The position numbers and the translations under genes were made by a program. The notes beneath the pieces are model-generated. The model was not told the origin of the DNA. It saw only the letters and a program-made list of their open reading frames with translations, and did not search any database. 64,000 bases of DNA from Pseudomonas viridiflava (GTDB taxonomy: Bacteria; Pseudomonadota; Gammaproteobacteria; Pseudomonadales; Pseudomonadaceae). Location of the stretch: the NCBI RefSeq assembly GCF_900590755.1, contig NZ_UUOC01000044.1, positions 1-64,000 on the forward strand. The letters run 5' to 3'. Each line of letters starts with the position of its first letter. The first letter of the stretch is position 1. This document shows positions 15,753 to 26,014 of the stretch, one piece after another.

Positions 15753-16223
15753 ATGCCAAGAAGACGCGTAGCAGCCAAGCGCGAAGTGCTTGACGATCCA
15801 AAATACGGAAGCCAAATTCTGGCCAAGTTCATGAACCACGTGATGGAAAGCGGCAAAAAAGCCGTTGCCGAGCGTATCGTTTATGGCGCGCTGGAAAAGG
15901 TTAAAGAACGCAAGAACAGCGACCCCCTGGAAATCTTCGAGAAAGCTCTCGACGCCATCGCTCCGCTGGTCGAAGTGAAGTCGCGCCGTGTAGGCGGTGC
16001 TACTTACCAGGTTCCGGTTGAAGTTCGTCCGTCCCGTCGTAATGCGTTGGCAATGCGCTGGCTGGTAGACTTCGCGCGCAAGCGCGGTGAGAAGTCTATG
16101 GCTCTGCGTTTGGCTGGCGAACTGTTGGACGCCGCTGAAGGTAAAGGTGCTGCAGTTAAGAAGCGTGAAGACGTGCACCGTATGGCTGAAGCCAACAAGG
16201 CTTTCTCGCACTACCGCTTCTAA
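15753..16223 (+). CDS. rpsG: Ribosomal protein S7
   Basis: The 156-aa protein ([20 protein letters not shown]) organises the 30S head and contacts the E-site tRNA. In E. coli it is the translational repressor of the str operon, binding between rpsL and rpsG. The 121-bp gap before this gene is long enough for such a site, but I cannot confirm its structure. Confidence 0.97.
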
Positions 16224-16253
16224 TTCTGGTGTCACTAATTTTGCGAGGGCTTT

Positions 16254-18356
16254 ATGGCTCGTACTACTCCGATTAACCGCTACCGTAACATTGGTATCGT
16301 TGCTCACGTGGATGCTGGTAAAACCACCACCACCGAGCGCGTCCTTTTTTACACTGGCGTAAACCACAAAATGGGCGAGGTGCATGATGGCGCCGCGACC
16401 ATGGACTGGATGGTGCAAGAGCAGGAGCGGGGTATTACCATTACTTCCGCTGCTACAACTGCATTCTGGGCTGGCTCCGTCAAGCAGTTCGAAAAGCATC
16501 GCTTCAACATCATCGATACCCCGGGCCACGTTGACTTCACCATTGAAGTAGAGCGCTCCCTGCGCGTACTCGATGGCGCGGTTGTTGTGTTCTGTGGTAC
16601 CTCGGGTGTTGAACCTCAGTCGGAAACCGTATGGCGTCAAGCCAACAAATACGGCGTTCCACGTCTTGTTTACGTAAACAAGATGGACCGTGCTGGTGCG
16701 AACTTCCTGCGTGTGATCGGTCAGATCAAGCAGCGTCTGGGTCACACTCCAGTGCCAATCCAATTGGCTATCGGTTCTGAAGACAACTTCCAGGGTCAGA
16801 TCGATCTGATGACCATGGAAGCGGTTTACTGGGATGACGCTGACAAGGGCATGGCCCCTCGTCGCGAAGCTATCCCGGCCGAGTTGCAAGAGCTGGCTGA
16901 AGAGTGGCGCAGCAACATGGTTGAGGCAGCTGCCGAAGCCAACGAAGAGCTTATGAACAAATACCTCGAAGGTGAAGAACTCACCATCGCGGAAATCGAA
17001 GGCGCTTTGCGTCAGCGTACTATCGCTGGTGAAATCGTTCTCGCTGTTTGCGGTTCCTCTTTCAAGAACAAGGGTGTTCCCCTGGTTCTCGATGCTGTGA
17101 TCAAGTACCTGCCTGCGCCAGTAGACATTCCTGCCATCAAGGGTTCCGACCCGGATGACGAGACTGTTGAAATGGAGCGTCATGCAGACGACAACGAGCC
17201 GTTCTCGGCTCTGGCGTTCAAGATCGCTACTGACCCATTCGTGGGTACTTTGACCTTTGCTCGCGTTTACTCGGGCGTGTTGAGCTCCGGCGACGGCGTA
17301 ATCAACTCGGTTAAAGGCAAGAAAGAGCGCGTTGGTCGTATGGTGCAAATGCACGCGAACACACGTGAAGAGATCAAAGAAGTACGCGCTGGCGACATCG
17401 CTGCTCTGATCGGCATGAAGGACGTCACCACTGGTGATACCCTCTGCTCGGCTGAAAAGCCAATCATCCTGGTTCGTATGGACTTCCCGGAGCCGGTTAT
17501 TTCGGTTGCCGTTGAGCCTAAAACCAAGGATGACCAGGAAAAAATGGGCATCGCTCTGGGCAAACTTGCTCAGGAAGACCCGTCTTTCCGCGTCAAAACT
17601 GATGAAGAGACTGGTCAAACGATCATCTCTGGCATGGGCGAATTGCACTTGGACATCCTGGTTGACCGGATGCGCCGTGAGTTCAACGTCGAAGCCAACA
17701 TCGGTAAGCCACAGGTTTCCTATCGTGAGAAGATCACGAAGGCTTGTGAAATCGAAGGCAAGTTTGTTCGTCAATCCGGCGGTCGTGGTCAGTTTGGCCA
17801 TTGCTGGATTCGTTTTGCACCGGCTGACGAAGGTCAGGAAGGTCTGCAATTCGTGAACGAAGTAGTTGGTGGTGTTGTTCCTAAGGAATACATCCCTGCT
17901 ATCCAGAAGGGTATCGAAGAGCAGATGAAGAACGGTGTTGTTGCCGGCTATCCGCTGATCGGCCTGAAGGCAACCGTTTTCGATGGTTCTTACCACGACG
18001 TCGACTCCAACGAGATGGCGTTTAAGGTGGCAGCCTCCATGGCGACCAAGCAACTTGCTGCCAAAGGTGGTGGTGTGGTTCTTGAGCCGATCATGAAGGT
18101 TGAAGTTGTAACACCTGAGGACTACATGGGTGACGTGATGGGTGACCTGAACCGTCGTCGTGGTCTGATCCAGGGTATGGAAGATACGGTTTCTGGCAAA
18201 GTGATTCGCGCCGAAGTACCGTTGGGTGAGATGTTCGGTTATGCGACCGACGTTCGCTCCATGTCTCAGGGTCGCGCGAGCTACTCCATGGAATTCTCCA
18301 AATACTCCGAAGCTCCGTCGAATGTCGTCGAAGCTATCGTTAAAAAACAAGGCTGA
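16254..18356 (+). CDS. fusA: Elongation factor G
   Basis: The 700-aa GTPase drives ribosomal translocation and, with RRF, recycling. G1 AHVDAGKT, G3 DTPGHVDF and G4 NKMDRAG are all present, followed by domains II-V. It is full length. It sits 30 bp after rpsG and 31 bp before tuf in the str operon. A second EF-G paralogue may exist elsewhere, as in other pseudomonads. Confidence 0.97.
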   Translation: MARTTPINRYRNIGIVAHVDAGKTTTTERVLFYTGVNHKMGEVHDGAATMDWMVQEQERGITITSAATTAFWAGSVKQFEKHRFNIIDTPGHVDFTIEVERSLRVLDGAVVVFCGTSGVEPQSETVWRQANKYGVPRLVYVNKMDRAGANFLRVIGQIKQRLGHTPVPIQLAIGSEDNFQGQIDLMTMEAVYWDDADKGMAPRREAIPAELQELAEEWRSNMVEAAAEANEELMNKYLEGEELTIAEIEGALRQRTIAGEIVLAVCGSSFKNKGVPLVLDAVIKYLPAPVDIPAIKGSDPDDETVEMERHADDNEPFSALAFKIATDPFVGTLTFARVYSGVLSSGDGVINSVKGKKERVGRMVQMHANTREEIKEVRAGDIAALIGMKDVTTGDTLCSAEKPIILVRMDFPEPVISVAVEPKTKDDQEKMGIALGKLAQEDPSFRVKTDEETGQTIISGMGELHLDILVDRMRREFNVEANIGKPQVSYREKITKACEIEGKFVRQSGGRGQFGHCWIRFAPADEGQEGLQFVNEVVGGVVPKEYIPAIQKGIEEQMKNGVVAGYPLIGLKATVFDGSYHDVDSNEMAFKVAASMATKQLAAKGGGVVLEPIMKVEVVTPEDYMGDVMGDLNRRRGLIQGMEDTVSGKVIRAEVPLGEMFGYATDVRSMSQGRASYSMEFSKYSEAPSNVVEAIVKKQG

Positions 18357-18387
18357 TTCAGCCCCTTTAGGCTAGGAGTTCACTGTC

Positions 18388-19581
18388 GTGGCTAAAGAAA
18401 AATTTGAACGTAACAAACCGCACGTCAACGTTGGCACCATCGGTCACGTTGACCACGGTAAAACCACTCTGACTGCTGCTCTGACTCGCGTCTGCTCCGA
18501 AGTTTTCGGTTCGGCTAAAGTCGACTTCGATAAAATCGATAGCGCACCAGAAGAAAAAGCTCGCGGTATCACCATCAACACCGCTCACGTTGAATACGAT
18601 TCGGCCGTTCGCCACTACGCGCACGTTGACTGCCCAGGTCACGCCGACTACGTAAAAAACATGATCACCGGTGCTGCTCAGATGGACGGCGCTATTCTGG
18701 TTTGCTCCGCTGCTGACGGCCCGATGCCTCAGACTCGCGAGCACATCCTGCTGTCCCGTCAGGTAGGCGTTCCGTACATCGTTGTCTTCCTGAACAAGGC
18801 TGACATGGTAGACGACGCTGAGCTGCTGGAACTGGTTGAGATGGAAGTGCGCGATCTGCTGAGCACTTATGACTTCCCAGGCGACGACACTCCGATCATC
18901 ATCGGTTCTGCTCTGATGGCTCTGAACGGCCAAGACGACAACGAGATGGGCACCTCTGCCGTTAAGAAACTGGTTGAGACTCTGGACAGCTACATCCCAG
19001 AACCAGTTCGTGCTATCGACAAGCCATTCCTGATGCCAATCGAAGACGTATTCTCGATTTCGGGTCGTGGTACTGTTGTTACCGGTCGTGTTGAGCGTGG
19101 CATCATCAAGATCCAGGAAGAAGTAGAGATCGTGGGTCTGCGTGACACCACCAAAACTACTTGCACTGGCGTTGAGATGTTCCGCAAGCTGCTGGACGAA
19201 GGTCGTGCTGGTGAGAACTGTGGCGTTCTGCTGCGTGGCACCAAGCGTGACGACGTTGAGCGTGGTCAGGTTCTGGTTAAGCCAGGTACTGTTAAGCCGC
19301 ACACTCAGTTCGAAGCTGAAATCTACGTTCTGAGCAAAGAAGAAGGCGGTCGTCACACTCCTTTCTTCAAAGGCTACCGTCCACAGTTCTACTTCCGTAC
19401 TACCGACGTAACTGGTAGCTGCGAACTGCCGGAAGGCGTTGAGATGGTTATGCCAGGTGATAACGTTAAAGTTAACGTTACCCTGATCAAGCCAATCGCA
19501 ATGGAAGATGGTCTGCGTTTCGCAATTCGTGAAGGCGGTCGTACCGTCGGCGCTGGCGTCGTAGCCAAAATCGTTGCGTAA
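18388..19581 (+). CDS. tuf: Elongation factor Tu
   Basis: The 397-aa GTPase delivers aminoacyl-tRNA to the ribosome. It starts at GTG with TAGGAGTT upstream. The motifs GHVDHGKT, DCPGHADY and NKAD are intact, followed by beta-barrel domains II and III. It is the only tuf in this window, because the usual second locus near tRNA-Trp is empty. A strong terminator follows. Confidence 0.97.
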   Translation: MAKEKFERNKPHVNVGTIGHVDHGKTTLTAALTRVCSEVFGSAKVDFDKIDSAPEEKARGITINTAHVEYDSAVRHYAHVDCPGHADYVKNMITGAAQMDGAILVCSAADGPMPQTREHILLSRQVGVPYIVVFLNKADMVDDAELLELVEMEVRDLLSTYDFPGDDTPIIIGSALMALNGQDDNEMGTSAVKKLVETLDSYIPEPVRAIDKPFLMPIEDVFSISGRGTVVTGRVERGIIKIQEEVEIVGLRDTTKTTCTGVEMFRKLLDEGRAGENCGVLLRGTKRDDVERGQVLVKPGTVKPHTQFEAEIYVLSKEEGGRHTPFFKGYRPQFYFRTTDVTGSCELPEGVEMVMPGDNVKVNVTLIKPIAMEDGLRFAIREGGRTVGAGVVAKIVA

Positions 19582-19592
19582 GCGATGATTTG

Positions 19593-19623
19593 AAAAAAAG
19601 CCTCCGCTTGCGGGGGCTTTTTT
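19593..19623 (+). terminator. Terminator of the str operon
   Basis: AAAAAAAGCCTCCGC and GCGGGGGCTTTTTT form a long stem with loop TT. This is a textbook rho-independent terminator 11 bp after tuf. Confidence 0.92.
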
Positions 19624-19629
19624 ATTGGG

Positions 19630-19658
19630 TTGACACCCTGTCAGCCCATCTATAGAAT
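19630..19658 (+). promoter_or_regulatory. Sigma-70 promoter of the S10 operon
   Basis: Perfect -35 TTGACA (19630-19635), 17 bp, then TAGAAT (19653-19658). It begins just after the tuf terminator and about 63 bp before the rpsJ ATG, leaving a leader of only about 55 nt. Confidence 0.85.
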
Positions 19659-19720
19659 TGCGCCTCCTTTAAACGGGCGTATTGCGCTCGGTGGGAACAG
19701 CAATCTGGAGTCTGAATCCA

Positions 19721-20032
19721 ATGCAAAACCAGCAAATCCGTATCAGGTTGAAGGCTTTTGACCATCGCCTGATCGACCAATCCACCCAGGAAATCGTGGA
19801 AACCGCGAAACGTACTGGTGCTCAGGTGCGTGGTCCAATTCCACTGCCGACTCGTAAAGAGCGGTTCACCGTTCTGGTTTCTCCGCACGTCAACAAAGAC
19901 GCGCGCGACCAGTACGAGATCCGTACTCATAAACGCGTTCTGGACATCGTCCAGCCAACGGATAAAACCGTTGATGCGCTTATGAAGCTTGATCTTGCAG
20001 CCGGTGTGGAAGTGCAGATCAGCCTCGGCTAA
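19721..20032 (+). CDS. rpsJ: Ribosomal protein S10 (NusE)
   Basis: The 103-aa protein ([20 protein letters not shown]) is a 30S head protein that also works as NusE in antitermination. The start at 19721 follows GGAG. An upstream in-frame start at 19682 lies in the leader and adds residues not found in S10. First gene of the S10 operon. Confidence 0.97.
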
Positions 20033-20113
20033 GACTTGGGTCTTAGTCGTGTAACGCTCTGAAATGGGCGGCCATAGCGGGTGAAAGCCCCGTACACTCA
20101 TGAGGTTTACAAC

Positions 20114-20749
20114 ATGACTATTGGTGTAGTCGGTCGTAAATGCGGTATGACCCGTATTTTCACCGAAGAAGGTGTCTCCATTCCGGTTACGGTCATTGAG
20201 ATCGAGCCGAATCGCGTCACCCAGTTCAAAACTGAAGAGACCGATGGCTATCGTGCAGTGCAAGTCACTGTCGGCGAGCGTCGTGCTTCGCGTGTTACAG
20301 CTGCTCAAGCTGGCCACTTCGCTAAGGCGAACGTTGCCGCTGGTCGTACTGTCATGGAGTTCCGTCTTGAAGAAGGCGACTACCAAGCTGGCGATCTGAT
20401 CAACGCTGAAATCTTCGCTGCTGGTCAACTGGTTGATGTAACCGGTCAGTCCAAAGGTAAAGGCTTCCAGGGTACGATCAAGCGTTGGAATTTCCGCGGG
20501 CAAGATAACACCCACGGTAACTCCGTATCCCACCGCGTCCCAGGCTCTATCGGCCAGTGCCAGACTCCTGGTCGTGTATTCAAGGGCAAAAAAATGTCCG
20601 GTCATATGGGCGCTGAGCGCGTGACCGTGCAGTCCCTGGAAGTAGTGCGCGTGGACGCTGAACGCAATCTGTTGTTGGTCAAAGGTGCTGTTCCTGGCGC
20701 TACTGGCGGCAATCTGGTTGTACGTCCAGCAGCCAAGGCTCGCGGTTAA
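20114..20749 (+). CDS. rplC: Ribosomal protein L3
   Basis: The 211-aa L3 (MTIGVVGRKCGMTRIFTEEG) reaches toward the peptidyl transferase centre. The ATG at 20114 follows GAGG, while an upstream GTG in frame (20081) is not supported. It contains the usual QDNTHGNSVSHR segment with the glutamine that PrmB methylates. Confidence 0.97.
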   Translation: MTIGVVGRKCGMTRIFTEEGVSIPVTVIEIEPNRVTQFKTEETDGYRAVQVTVGERRASRVTAAQAGHFAKANVAAGRTVMEFRLEEGDYQAGDLINAEIFAAGQLVDVTGQSKGKGFQGTIKRWNFRGQDNTHGNSVSHRVPGSIGQCQTPGRVFKGKKMSGHMGAERVTVQSLEVVRVDAERNLLLVKGAVPGATGGNLVVRPAAKARG

Positions 20750-20761
20750 GGGGAAGCTGAC

Positions 20762-21364
20762 ATGCAATTAAACGTAAATGACGCTCAAGCGATCGAAGTT
20801 TCCGAACTGACATTTGGCGGCGAGTTCAACGAGACACTGGTTCACCAGGCAGTCGTAGCCTACATGGCTGGCGGTCGTCAGGGCACCAAGCAGCAAAAGA
20901 CCCGTTCTGATGTTCGTGGCGGCGGTAAGCGTCCATGGCGTCAAAAGGGTACTGGCCGTGCTCGTGCCGGTACTATCCGTAGCCCAATCTGGCGTGGCGG
21001 CGGTACCACTTTCGCAGCACGTCCACAGGACCACTCTCAGAAGCTCAACAAGAAGATGTATCGCGCAGCACTGCGCTCCATCCTTGCTGAACTGGTTCGT
21101 ACTGATCGTCTGGTCGTGGTTCAGGACTTCGCTGTTGAAGCACCGAAAACCAAGGATCTGCTGAACAAGCTGACTGGCATGGGCCTGACTGACGTCCTGA
21201 TCGTGTCTGACGCTGTTGACCAGAATCTGTACCTGGCTGCTCGCAACCTGCCGCACGTAGATGTACGTGACGTTCAAGGTTCCGATCCAGTTAGTCTGAT
21301 CGCATACGACAAAGTGTTGATCACTGTGTCGGCCGTGAAGAAATTCGAGGAGCTGCTGGGATGA
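20762..21364 (+). CDS. rplD: Ribosomal protein L4
   Basis: The 200-aa L4 has the exit-tunnel loop rich in basic residues ([20 protein letters not shown]). In E. coli L4 represses the S10 operon through a long leader. That leader seems absent here, given the short distance from promoter to rpsJ. It overlaps rplW by 4 bp. Confidence 0.97.
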
Positions 21365-21660
21365 ACCAGGAACGCGTATTTAAAGTTCTGCTTGGCCCGC
21401 ACGTTTCCGAAAAGGCTACGGTTCTGGCAGACAAAAAAGGTCAGTTCGTTTTCAAGGTTGCTACTGACGCAACCAAGCTGGAAATCAAGAAGGCCGTCGA
21501 AAGCCTGTTCAGCGTGAAAGTAGAGCGTGTAACTACCCTGAATGTTCTGGGTAAAAGCAAGCGTACTGCTCGCGGTCTGGGCAAGCGTAATGACTGGAAG
21601 AAGGCAGTTATCTCCCTTCAGCCAGGCCAAGATCTCGATTTCAGCAGCAGTGCTGAGTAA
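21361..21660 (+). CDS. rplW: Ribosomal protein L23
   Basis: The 99-aa protein at the tunnel exit is the docking site for trigger factor and SRP. ATG overlaps the rplD stop (ATGA), which implies coupled translation. Confidence 0.97.
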
Positions 21661-21674
21661 GGAAGGGGTGCATC

Positions 21675-22499
21675 ATGGCAATCGTTAAATGCAAACCGAC
21701 TTCCCCTGGCCGCCGTTTTGTGGTCAAGGTGGTCAACCAGGAGCTGCATAAAGGCGCTCCTCACGCACCGCTGCTCGAGAAAAAATCGAAGTCTGGTGGT
21801 CGTAACAACAATGGCCGTATTACTACCCGTCATATCGGTGGTGGTCATAAGCAGCATTATCGTCTGGTCGATTTCCGTCGCAACGACAAAGATGGCATCG
21901 CTGCCACTGTCGAGCGTATTGAATACGATCCAAACCGTACTGCTCACATCGCACTGCTGCTTTACGCAGACGGCGAGCGTCGCTACATCATTGCCCCTAA
22001 AGGCGTGAGTGCTGGCGATCAGCTGATCGCAGGTGCTTTGGCTCCAATCAAGCCAGGTAACGCTCTTCAACTGCGTAACATCCCAGTTGGTAGCACCGTT
22101 CACGGTATCGAATTGAAGCCAGGTAAAGGTGCTCAGATCGCTCGTTCCGCTGGTGCTTCGGCTCAGCTGATCGCTCGTGAAGGCGTCTACGTTACCCTGC
22201 GTTTGCGTTCGGGTGAAATGCGTAAAGTGCTTTCCGAGTGCCGTGCAACGTTGGGCGAAGTCTCGAACTCCGAGCACAGCCTGCGTTCCCTGGGTAAAGC
22301 TGGTGCCAAACGCTGGCGTGGCGTTCGCCCAACCGTTCGTGGTGTTGCCATGAACCCGGTTGACCACCCACATGGTGGTGGTGAAGGTCGTACCTCTGGT
22401 GGTCGTCATCCGGTATCGCCGTGGGGCTTCCCGACTAAGGGCGCGAAGACTCGTGGTAATAAGCGTACCGACAAAATGATCGTCCGTCGTCGCAAGTAA
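21675..22499 (+). CDS. rplB: Ribosomal protein L2
   Basis: The 274-aa protein sits near the peptidyl transferase centre and at the subunit bridge. The conserved C-terminal [13 protein letters not shown] segment with its essential His is intact. Confidence 0.97.
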
Positions 22500-22515
22500 A
22501 TAGAGGGATACGACA

Positions 22516-22791
22516 GTGCCACGTTCTCTGAAAAAAGGTCCTTTTATTGATCTTCACCTACTGAAGAAGATCGAAGTGGCGGCGGAAAAGAATGATCGCA
22601 AACCGGTGAAAACCTGGTCGCGTCGTTCGATGATCCTGCCACAAATGGTCGGTTTGACCATTGCTGTGCATAACGGTCGTCAACATGTTCCAGTTCTCGT
22701 GAACGAAGACATGGTCGGCCATAAACTAGGCGAGTTTGCCGGTACCCGCACATATCGTGGGCACGTGGCAGACAAGAAAGCCAAGCGTTAA
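22516..22791 (+). CDS. rpsS: Ribosomal protein S19
   Basis: The 91-aa 30S head protein (PRSLKKGPFIDLHLLKKIE) starts at GTG, with GAGGGATA upstream. It forms a complex with S13. Confidence 0.97.
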   Translation: MPRSLKKGPFIDLHLLKKIEVAAEKNDRKPVKTWSRRSMILPQMVGLTIAVHNGRQHVPVLVNEDMVGHKLGEFAGTRTYRGHVADKKAKR

Positions 22792-22804
22792 GGGGTAAGG
22801 AACG

Positions 22805-23137
22805 ATGGAAGTAGCCGCTAAGTTGTCGGGCGCTCGAATCTCCGCCCAGAAAGCCCGCTTGGTCGCCGACCAGATCCGCGGGAAGAAGGTGGGCGAAGCG
22901 CTCAACCTGTTGGCTTTCAGCAGTAAGAAAGCCGCCGAGATCCTGAAGAAAGTGCTGGAGTCGGCCGTAGCCAACGCCGAGCATAACGAAGGCGCAGACG
23001 TTGATGACCTCAAGGTCTCCACCGTTTTCGTCAACGAAGGGCGTTCGCTGAAGCGCATCATGCCACGTGCCAAAGGCCGTGCTGATCGCATCGTCAAGCG
23101 GTCTTGCCATATCACTGTCAAGGTTGCTGACAAGTAA
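22805..23137 (+). CDS. rplV: Ribosomal protein L22
   Basis: The 110-aa protein has the beta-hairpin loop ([19 protein letters not shown]) that lines the exit tunnel. Full length, spaced 13 bp from rpsS and rpsC. Confidence 0.97.
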
Positions 23138-23150
23138 CGGAGTCGAAGAG

Positions 23151-23837
23151 ATGGGTCAGAAAGTACATCCCATTGGCATTCGCCTGGGAATCGTCAAGGA
23201 GCACACCTCCGTCTGGTACGCAGACGGTCGGACTTATGCGGACTACTTGTTCGCTGATCTGAAAGTGCGTGAGTATCTCCAAGACAAACTAAAAAGCGCG
23301 TCCGTAAGCCGTATCGATATCCATCGTCCGGCTCAGACTGCACGCATCACCATCCACACCGCTCGTCCAGGTATTGTTATCGGGAAGAAAGGTGAAGATG
23401 TTGAGAAGCTGCGTCAGGACCTGACCAAGCAAATGGGTGTGCCTGTGCACATCAATATCGAAGAGATCCGTAAGCCGGAGCTCGACGGTATGCTGGTTGC
23501 GCAGAGCGTAGCTCAGCAGCTGGAGCGTCGTGTAATGTTCCGTCGCGCTATGAAGCGCGCTGTACAGAACGCTATGCGCATTGGTGCCAAAGGCATCAAA
23601 ATCCAAGTGAGCGGTCGTCTCGGCGGTGCTGAAATCGCACGTACTGAATGGTATCGCGAAGGTCGTGTGCCACTGCACACCCTGCGTGCCGACATCGACT
23701 ATGCCAACTACGAAGCTCACACCACTTATGGTGTGATCGGTGTAAAGGTTTGGATCTTCAAAGGCGAAGTAATTGGTGGTCGCCAAGAAGAACTGAAACC
23801 ACAAGCACCTGCGCCTCGTAAAAAAGCTGCTAAGTAA
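23151..23837 (+). CDS. rpsC: Ribosomal protein S3
   Basis: The 228-aa protein starts [13 protein letters not shown] and has the KH domain ([15 protein letters not shown]). It forms part of the mRNA entry helicase. An in-frame ATG at 23067 lies inside rplV and is rejected, since S3 proteins begin with MGQK and GGAG lies before 23151. Confidence 0.97.
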
Positions 23838-23849
23838 GGGGTACGCCAA

Positions 23850-24263
23850 ATGTTGCAACCAAAGCGTACGAAGTTCCGCAAGCAGATGACTGGCCACAAC
23901 CGTGGCTTGGCATTGCGCGGTAGCAAAGTCAGCTTCGGCGAATATGCGCTGAAGTCTGTTGCTCGTGGTCGTCTCACTGCCCGTCAGATCGAGTCAGCGC
24001 GTCGTGCTCTGACCCGTCACGTAAAACGTGGCGGCAAGATCTGGATCCGTGTGTTCCCGGACAAGCCTGTAACCAAAAAGCCCCTCGAAGTTCGTATGGG
24101 TAAAGGTAAGGGTAACGTGGAGTACTGGGTTGCCCAGATTCAGCCAGGCAAAGTCCTGTATGAAATCGAGGGTGTTACTGAAGAGCTGGCGCGTGAGGCT
24201 TTCGCCCTGGCTGCTGCAAAGCTGCCACTCGCCACCTCTTTCGTTAAACGGACGGTGATGTGA
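23850..24263 (+). CDS. rplP: Ribosomal protein L16
   Basis: The 137-aa protein ([19 protein letters not shown]) contacts A-site tRNA. It contains Arg in [12 protein letters not shown], near the position that can be hydroxylated by YcfD. Its stop shares a base with the rpmC start. Confidence 0.97.
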
Positions 24264-24454
24264 TGAAAGCGAATGAACTTCGTGAAAAATCAGCACAGCA
24301 GCTGAACGAGCAACTGCTCGGCCTGCTGCGCGACCAGTTCAATCTGCGTATGCAGAAAGCAACTGGCCAGTTGGGGCAGTCTCACCTGCTCTCGCAAGTT
24401 AAGCGTGACATTGCTCGCGTGAAGACTGTGCTCAACCAGCAGGCAGGTAAGTAA
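24263..24454 (+). CDS. rpmC: Ribosomal protein L29
   Basis: The 63-aa two-helix protein ([20 protein letters not shown]) lies near the tunnel exit. The ATG at 24263 uses the A of the rplP stop (TGATG). A GTG one codon earlier is possible, but ATG with family-standard MKAN is preferred. Confidence 0.96.
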
Positions 24455-24456
24455 TC

Positions 24457-24723
24457 ATGGCTGAAGCCGAAAAAACCGTCCGTACGCTGACTGGCCGTGT
24501 TGTCAGCGACAAGATGGACAAGACCATCACCGTTCTGATCGAGCGTCGCGTTAAGCACCCGATCTACGGTAAATACGTTAAGCGTTCGACTAAGCTGCAC
24601 GCGCACGACGAAACCAATCAATGCCACATCGGCGACAAAGTCACGATTCGTGAAACTCGTCCCGTAGCCAAGACCAAGTCTTGGGCATTGGTTGATATTC
24701 TCGAACGCGCTGTGGAAGTCTAA
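24457..24723 (+). CDS. rpsQ: Ribosomal protein S17
   Basis: The 88-aa OB-fold protein (RTLTGRVVSDKMDKTITVLI) is an early 30S assembly protein. It starts 2 bp after rpmC and is the last gene of the S10 group. Confidence 0.97.
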   Translation: MAEAEKTVRTLTGRVVSDKMDKTITVLIERRVKHPIYGKYVKRSTKLHAHDETNQCHIGDKVTIRETRPVAKTKSWALVDILERAVEV

Positions 24724-24746
24724 GGGCTAGGGGTCGGAGAAATTAT

Positions 24747-25115
24747 ATGATTCAGACTCAATCCATGCTCGATGTGGCCGATAACAGCGGCGCACGCCGC
24801 GTTATGTGCATCAAGGTGCTGGGTGGCTCCCATCGTCGTTACGCTGGTATCGGTGACATCATCAAAGTAACCGTCAAGGAAGCAATTCCGCGCGGTAAGG
24901 TTAAAAAAGGCCAAGTGATGACTGCTGTTGTAGTCCGCACTCGCCACGGCGTTCGTCGTGCTGACGGCTCCATTATCCGCTTTGATGGCAACGCTGCTGT
25001 TCTTCTGAACAACAAGCAAGAGCCGATCGGCACCCGTATCTTTGGGCCAGTGACCCGTGAACTTCGTACTGAGAAGTTCATGAAGATCGTCTCGCTCGCC
25101 CCAGAAGTGCTGTAA
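24747..25115 (+). CDS. rplN: Ribosomal protein L14
   Basis: The 122-aa protein (MIQTQSMLDVADNSGARRVM) forms intersubunit bridges and is the target of the silencing factor RsfS. It is the first gene of the spc group. No separate promoter is evident in the 23-bp gap before it. Confidence 0.97.
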   Translation: MIQTQSMLDVADNSGARRVMCIKVLGGSHRRYAGIGDIIKVTVKEAIPRGKVKKGQVMTAVVVRTRHGVRRADGSIIRFDGNAAVLLNNKQEPIGTRIFGPVTRELRTEKFMKIVSLAPEVL

Positions 25116-25126
25116 GGAGATCCGAC

Positions 25127-25441
25127 ATGCAAAAGATTCGTCGTGACGACGAGATCATCGTGATCGCCGGCAAAGACAAAGGTAAGCGCGGTAAGGTGCT
25201 CAAGGTTCTCGCTGATGACCGTTTGGTCGTTGGTGGGATCAACCTGGTGAAGCGTCATACCAAGCCTAACCCGATGTCGGGCGTACAAGGCGGTATCGTC
25301 GAGAAAGAAGCGCCACTGCACGCTTCTAACGTCGCCATTTTCAACGGCGCAACCAACAAGGCTGACCGCGTTGGTTTCAAAGTTGAAGACGGCAAGAAAA
25401 TTCGTGTCTTCAAGTCGACCCAAAAAGCGGTTGATGCTTGA
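25127..25441 (+). CDS. rplX: Ribosomal protein L24
   Basis: The 104-aa assembly-initiator protein has an N-terminal KOW motif (DDEIIVIAGKDKGKRGKV). Full length, in operon with rplN and rplE. Confidence 0.97.
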   Translation: MQKIRRDDEIIVIAGKDKGKRGKVLKVLADDRLVVGGINLVKRHTKPNPMSGVQGGIVEKEAPLHASNVAIFNGATNKADRVGFKVEDGKKIRVFKSTQKAVDA

Positions 25442-25461
25442 ACACTGCTAGGTAGAAGACC

Positions 25462-26001
25462 ATGGCACGACTAAAAGAGATTTACCGGAAGGAAATCGCT
25501 CCGAAGCTTAAGGAAGAACTTAAGCTCGCGAACGTGATGGAAGTTCCGCGCGTTACCAAAATCACCCTGAACATGGGTCTGGGCGAAGCGATCGGCGACA
25601 AAAAAGTCATCGAGCACGCTGTTGCTGACCTGGAAAAGATCACCGGTCAAAAAGTCGTTGTGACTTACGCTCGGAAATCCATCGCTGGCTTTAAAGTCCG
25701 TGAAGGTTGGCCGATCGGCGTCAAAGTGACTCTGCGCCGCGATCGTATGTATGAATTCCTGGATCGTCTGCTGTCGATCTCCCTGCCTCGGGTTCGCGAC
25801 TTCCGCGGCCTGAATGCCAAGTCCTTCGATGGTCGTGGTAACTACAGCATGGGCGTGAAAGAGCAGATCATTTTCCCGGAAATCGATTACGACAAGATCG
25901 ATGCTCTCCGCGGTCTGGACATTACCCTGACCACCACTGCCAAGAACGATGATGAAGGCCGCGCTCTGCTGCGTGCTTTCAAATTCCCGTTCCGCAACTG
26001 A
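25462..26001 (+). CDS. rplE: Ribosomal protein L5
   Basis: The 179-aa protein binds 5S rRNA and the P-site tRNA elbow. In E. coli the S8 repressor site that controls the spc operon lies at the start of this gene. Confidence 0.97.
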   Translation: MARLKEIYRKEIAPKLKEELKLANVMEVPRVTKITLNMGLGEAIGDKKVIEHAVADLEKITGQKVVVTYARKSIAGFKVREGWPIGVKVTLRRDRMYEFLDRLLSISLPRVRDFRGLNAKSFDGRGNYSMGVKEQIIFPEIDYDKIDALRGLDITLTTTAKNDDEGRALLRAFKFPFRN

Positions 26002-26014
26002 TTGGAGTAGGAAA

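Noticed and set aside
15747..18350. A long antisense frame across rpsG and fusA
   Set aside because: It covers two certain genes and has no recognisable domain.
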